DNA of 64,000 nt from Cytophagales bacterium. GTDB taxonomy: Bacteria; Bacteroidota; Bacteroidia; Cytophagales; Cyclobacteriaceae. Below, piece after piece: positions 62,827-64,000 of this stretch. Made by a program: the position numbers and the translations under genes. Location: assembly GCA_033344775.1 (NCBI GenBank), contig JAWPMT010000005.1, positions 1,595,501 to 1,659,500 of the forward strand. The letters run 5' to 3'. A model generated the notes under the pieces. That model was not told the origin of the DNA. It saw nothing but the letters and a program-made list of their open reading frames with translations, and did not search any database. How positions within the stretch are numbered: position 1 is the stretch's first letter; each line of letters opens with the position of its first letter.

Positions 62827-63864
62827 ATGTTTAAGCTCATTCGCTCACTGTTGTTCCTACTCCCAGCTGAAAAGGCGCATCACTTCACGACAAGTGTCCT
62901 GAAGTTCCTTTTTCTGATCCCAGGGTTCAAACAAATCATGCGTTCCACTTTTGTGATCAATGATCCAAGGCTGAACCAAAATGTATTCGGAATTCAATTC
63001 CCCAATCCGGTAGGGCTTGCAGCTGGTTTTGACAAAAACGCAGATTTTCTCCATGAATTTTCATGTCTGGGATTCGGGTTTCTCGAAGTAGGGACCATTA
63101 CTCCTAAAGGTCAGCCTGGCAATCCTCAGCCTCGCTTGTTCCGTCTGAAAAAAGATCAGGCGCTGATCAACCGCATGGGATTCAACAATGAAGGGCTGGC
63201 TCATGCTATTCATCAATTAAAACACCGACCTCAATTATTACCTGTTGGTGGCAACATCGGCAAAAATAAGGTGACACCTAATGAAAATGCTCAGGACGAC
63301 TACCTGGCTTGTTTTCATGCCTTACATGAACTAGTTGACTATTTTGTGGTTAATGTAAGTTCACCTAACACACCCAATCTGAGAGACCTTCAGGAAAAAG
63401 AACCCTTGAAAGCATTGCTCGAAACCCTGATCGAGTCGAATGCCGAGAAAAAACTCACCAAACCTATCCTACTTAAGATAGCACCAGACTTGTCCGAGTC
63501 ACAACTCAATGATATTTTAGAAATCCTCCACGAAGTTCCCATCGACGGGGTGATCGCTACGAATACGACGATAGACCGTTCAGGATTGAATACCCCAGAT
63601 TCGACCATAGAAGACATTGGGGCAGGTGGTTTAAGTGGAAAGCCTTTGCGCACAAGATCAACGGAAGTCATTCGTTACATAAGAAAACATGATCCCGAGA
63701 TCCCCATCATTGCCGTTGGGGGTATCTACGATGTGGAGTCTGCTTTAGAAAAGTGGGACGCAGGGGCTAACTTGCTACAGCTATACACGGGTTTTGTCTA
63801 TGGAGGCCCGGGACTGATCAAAAGAATCAACAAAGCGATTCTTCGGCGCATTGAAGAAGCCTGA
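62827..63864 (+). CDS. pyrD: Quinone-dependent dihydroorotate dehydrogenase
   Basis: 345 residues from the ATG at 62827; the frame also has a TTG at 62818. A class 2 enzyme: an N-terminal membrane-associated extension ([20 protein letters not shown]) precedes the FMN barrel with [33 protein letters not shown] (catalytic Ser), KIAPDLS and [10 protein letters not shown]. It oxidises dihydroorotate in pyrimidine synthesis and passes electrons to quinone. Confidence 0.96.
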   Translation: MFKLIRSLLFLLPAEKAHHFTTSVLKFLFLIPGFKQIMRSTFVINDPRLNQNVFGIQFPNPVGLAAGFDKNADFLHEFSCLGFGFLEVGTITPKGQPGNPQPRLFRLKKDQALINRMGFNNEGLAHAIHQLKHRPQLLPVGGNIGKNKVTPNENAQDDYLACFHALHELVDYFVVNVSSPNTPNLRDLQEKEPLKALLETLIESNAEKKLTKPILLKIAPDLSESQLNDILEILHEVPIDGVIATNTTIDRSGLNTPDSTIEDIGAGGLSGKPLRTRSTEVIRYIRKHDPEIPIIAVGGIYDVESALEKWDAGANLLQLYTGFVYGGPGLIKRINKAILRRIEEA

Positions 63865-63944
63865 TCATTGTTTATTTTTGTTTAACTCTTTTTGAAGTAT
63901 AAAATCCTTTGAGGTTTAGGGCCGACCCCTAATCGACGCTGCCA

Positions 63945-64000
63945 ATGGCCAAAAACACGTTTAAGAACAAAAAGCCAGAAAAGGCTAAGCCAAAAAAATC
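63945..64000 (+). CDS. Start of a Lys-rich protein, 3'-partial
   Basis: An ATG at 63945 opens a frame to the window edge encoding a Lys-rich start (MAKNTFKNKKPEKAKPKK). The beginning resembles Bacteroidota FtsK DNA translocases, but 18 residues cannot prove it. Confidence 0.4.
   Translation, partial: MAKNTFKNKKPEKAKPKK

Overview
The window is chromosomal DNA of a Bacteroidota bacterium, most likely a marine or soil member of the Cytophagales (inference). Supporting signs are the TAnnTTTG-type -7 promoter boxes upstream of several genes, the lack of strong Shine-Dalgarno sequences, many lipoproteins, LytS/LytTR regulators, MacB-like FtsX permeases with a permease-prefix domain, a type IX secretion C-terminal sorting tail, and the Bacteroidota-type gene order prs-rplY-pth. 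It is mostly housekeeping and metabolism, with several accessory patches. No phage, insertion sequence, CRISPR array or rRNA was seen.

Layout. 1-5557: the 3' part of a beta-propeller sensor gene, which ends abnormally, then an outward-facing HlyD/permease/TolC efflux operon without its ATPase. 5771-9536: an M61 peptidase and TypA/BipA. 9591-18064: an accessory region. It holds a 56-codon membrane ORF with a terminator, two paralogous secreted proteins built from three copies of an unrecognised domain, a LytS/LytTR two-component pair, an outer-membrane/lipoprotein gene pair, and three copies of a ~200-nt intergenic element that ends in a covarying terminator hairpin. 18197-22478: tRNA-Gln, prs, rplY, pth, a GNAT acetyltransferase and a YhiN-type flavoprotein. 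22462-30291: small membrane and lipoproteins, metG with a structured leader, a DUF2927 lipoprotein, an EF-hand protein, cinA and a 2-oxoacid dehydrogenase E2. 30706-33741: an acetolactate-synthase-like enzyme with an aldehyde dehydrogenase.

34274-38418 is a candidate signalling locus: a LytTR response regulator with two LytTR-type direct repeats 21 bp apart upstream, a promoter-leader-hairpin unit, a 71-aa Cys-containing lipopeptide, and a TPR histidine kinase. 38408-43698: bioA, bioD, and a PadR-controlled FtsX permease. 43879-45182: a GRDP-like/TIGR04222-like pair with a Cys-Gly tail. 45186-53683: cytochrome c, DUF1080, a small orphan transcription unit, trans-3-hydroxyproline dehydratase, a frameshifted T9SS-secreted protein, a hydrolase and a 5'-nucleotidase. 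53888-54628 resembles extracellular contractile injection system cargo. 54697-64000: an SDR and its TetR, a DUF2071 protein, xerD, a DUF2089 membrane operon, a PIN toxin-antitoxin pair, pyrD and the start of a Lys-rich protein.

The strongest candidates for something undescribed are the three-copy structured RNA element (13747-16767) and the regulator-lipopeptide-kinase locus (34768-38418). Next are the triple-domain paralogues and the eCIS-like protein.
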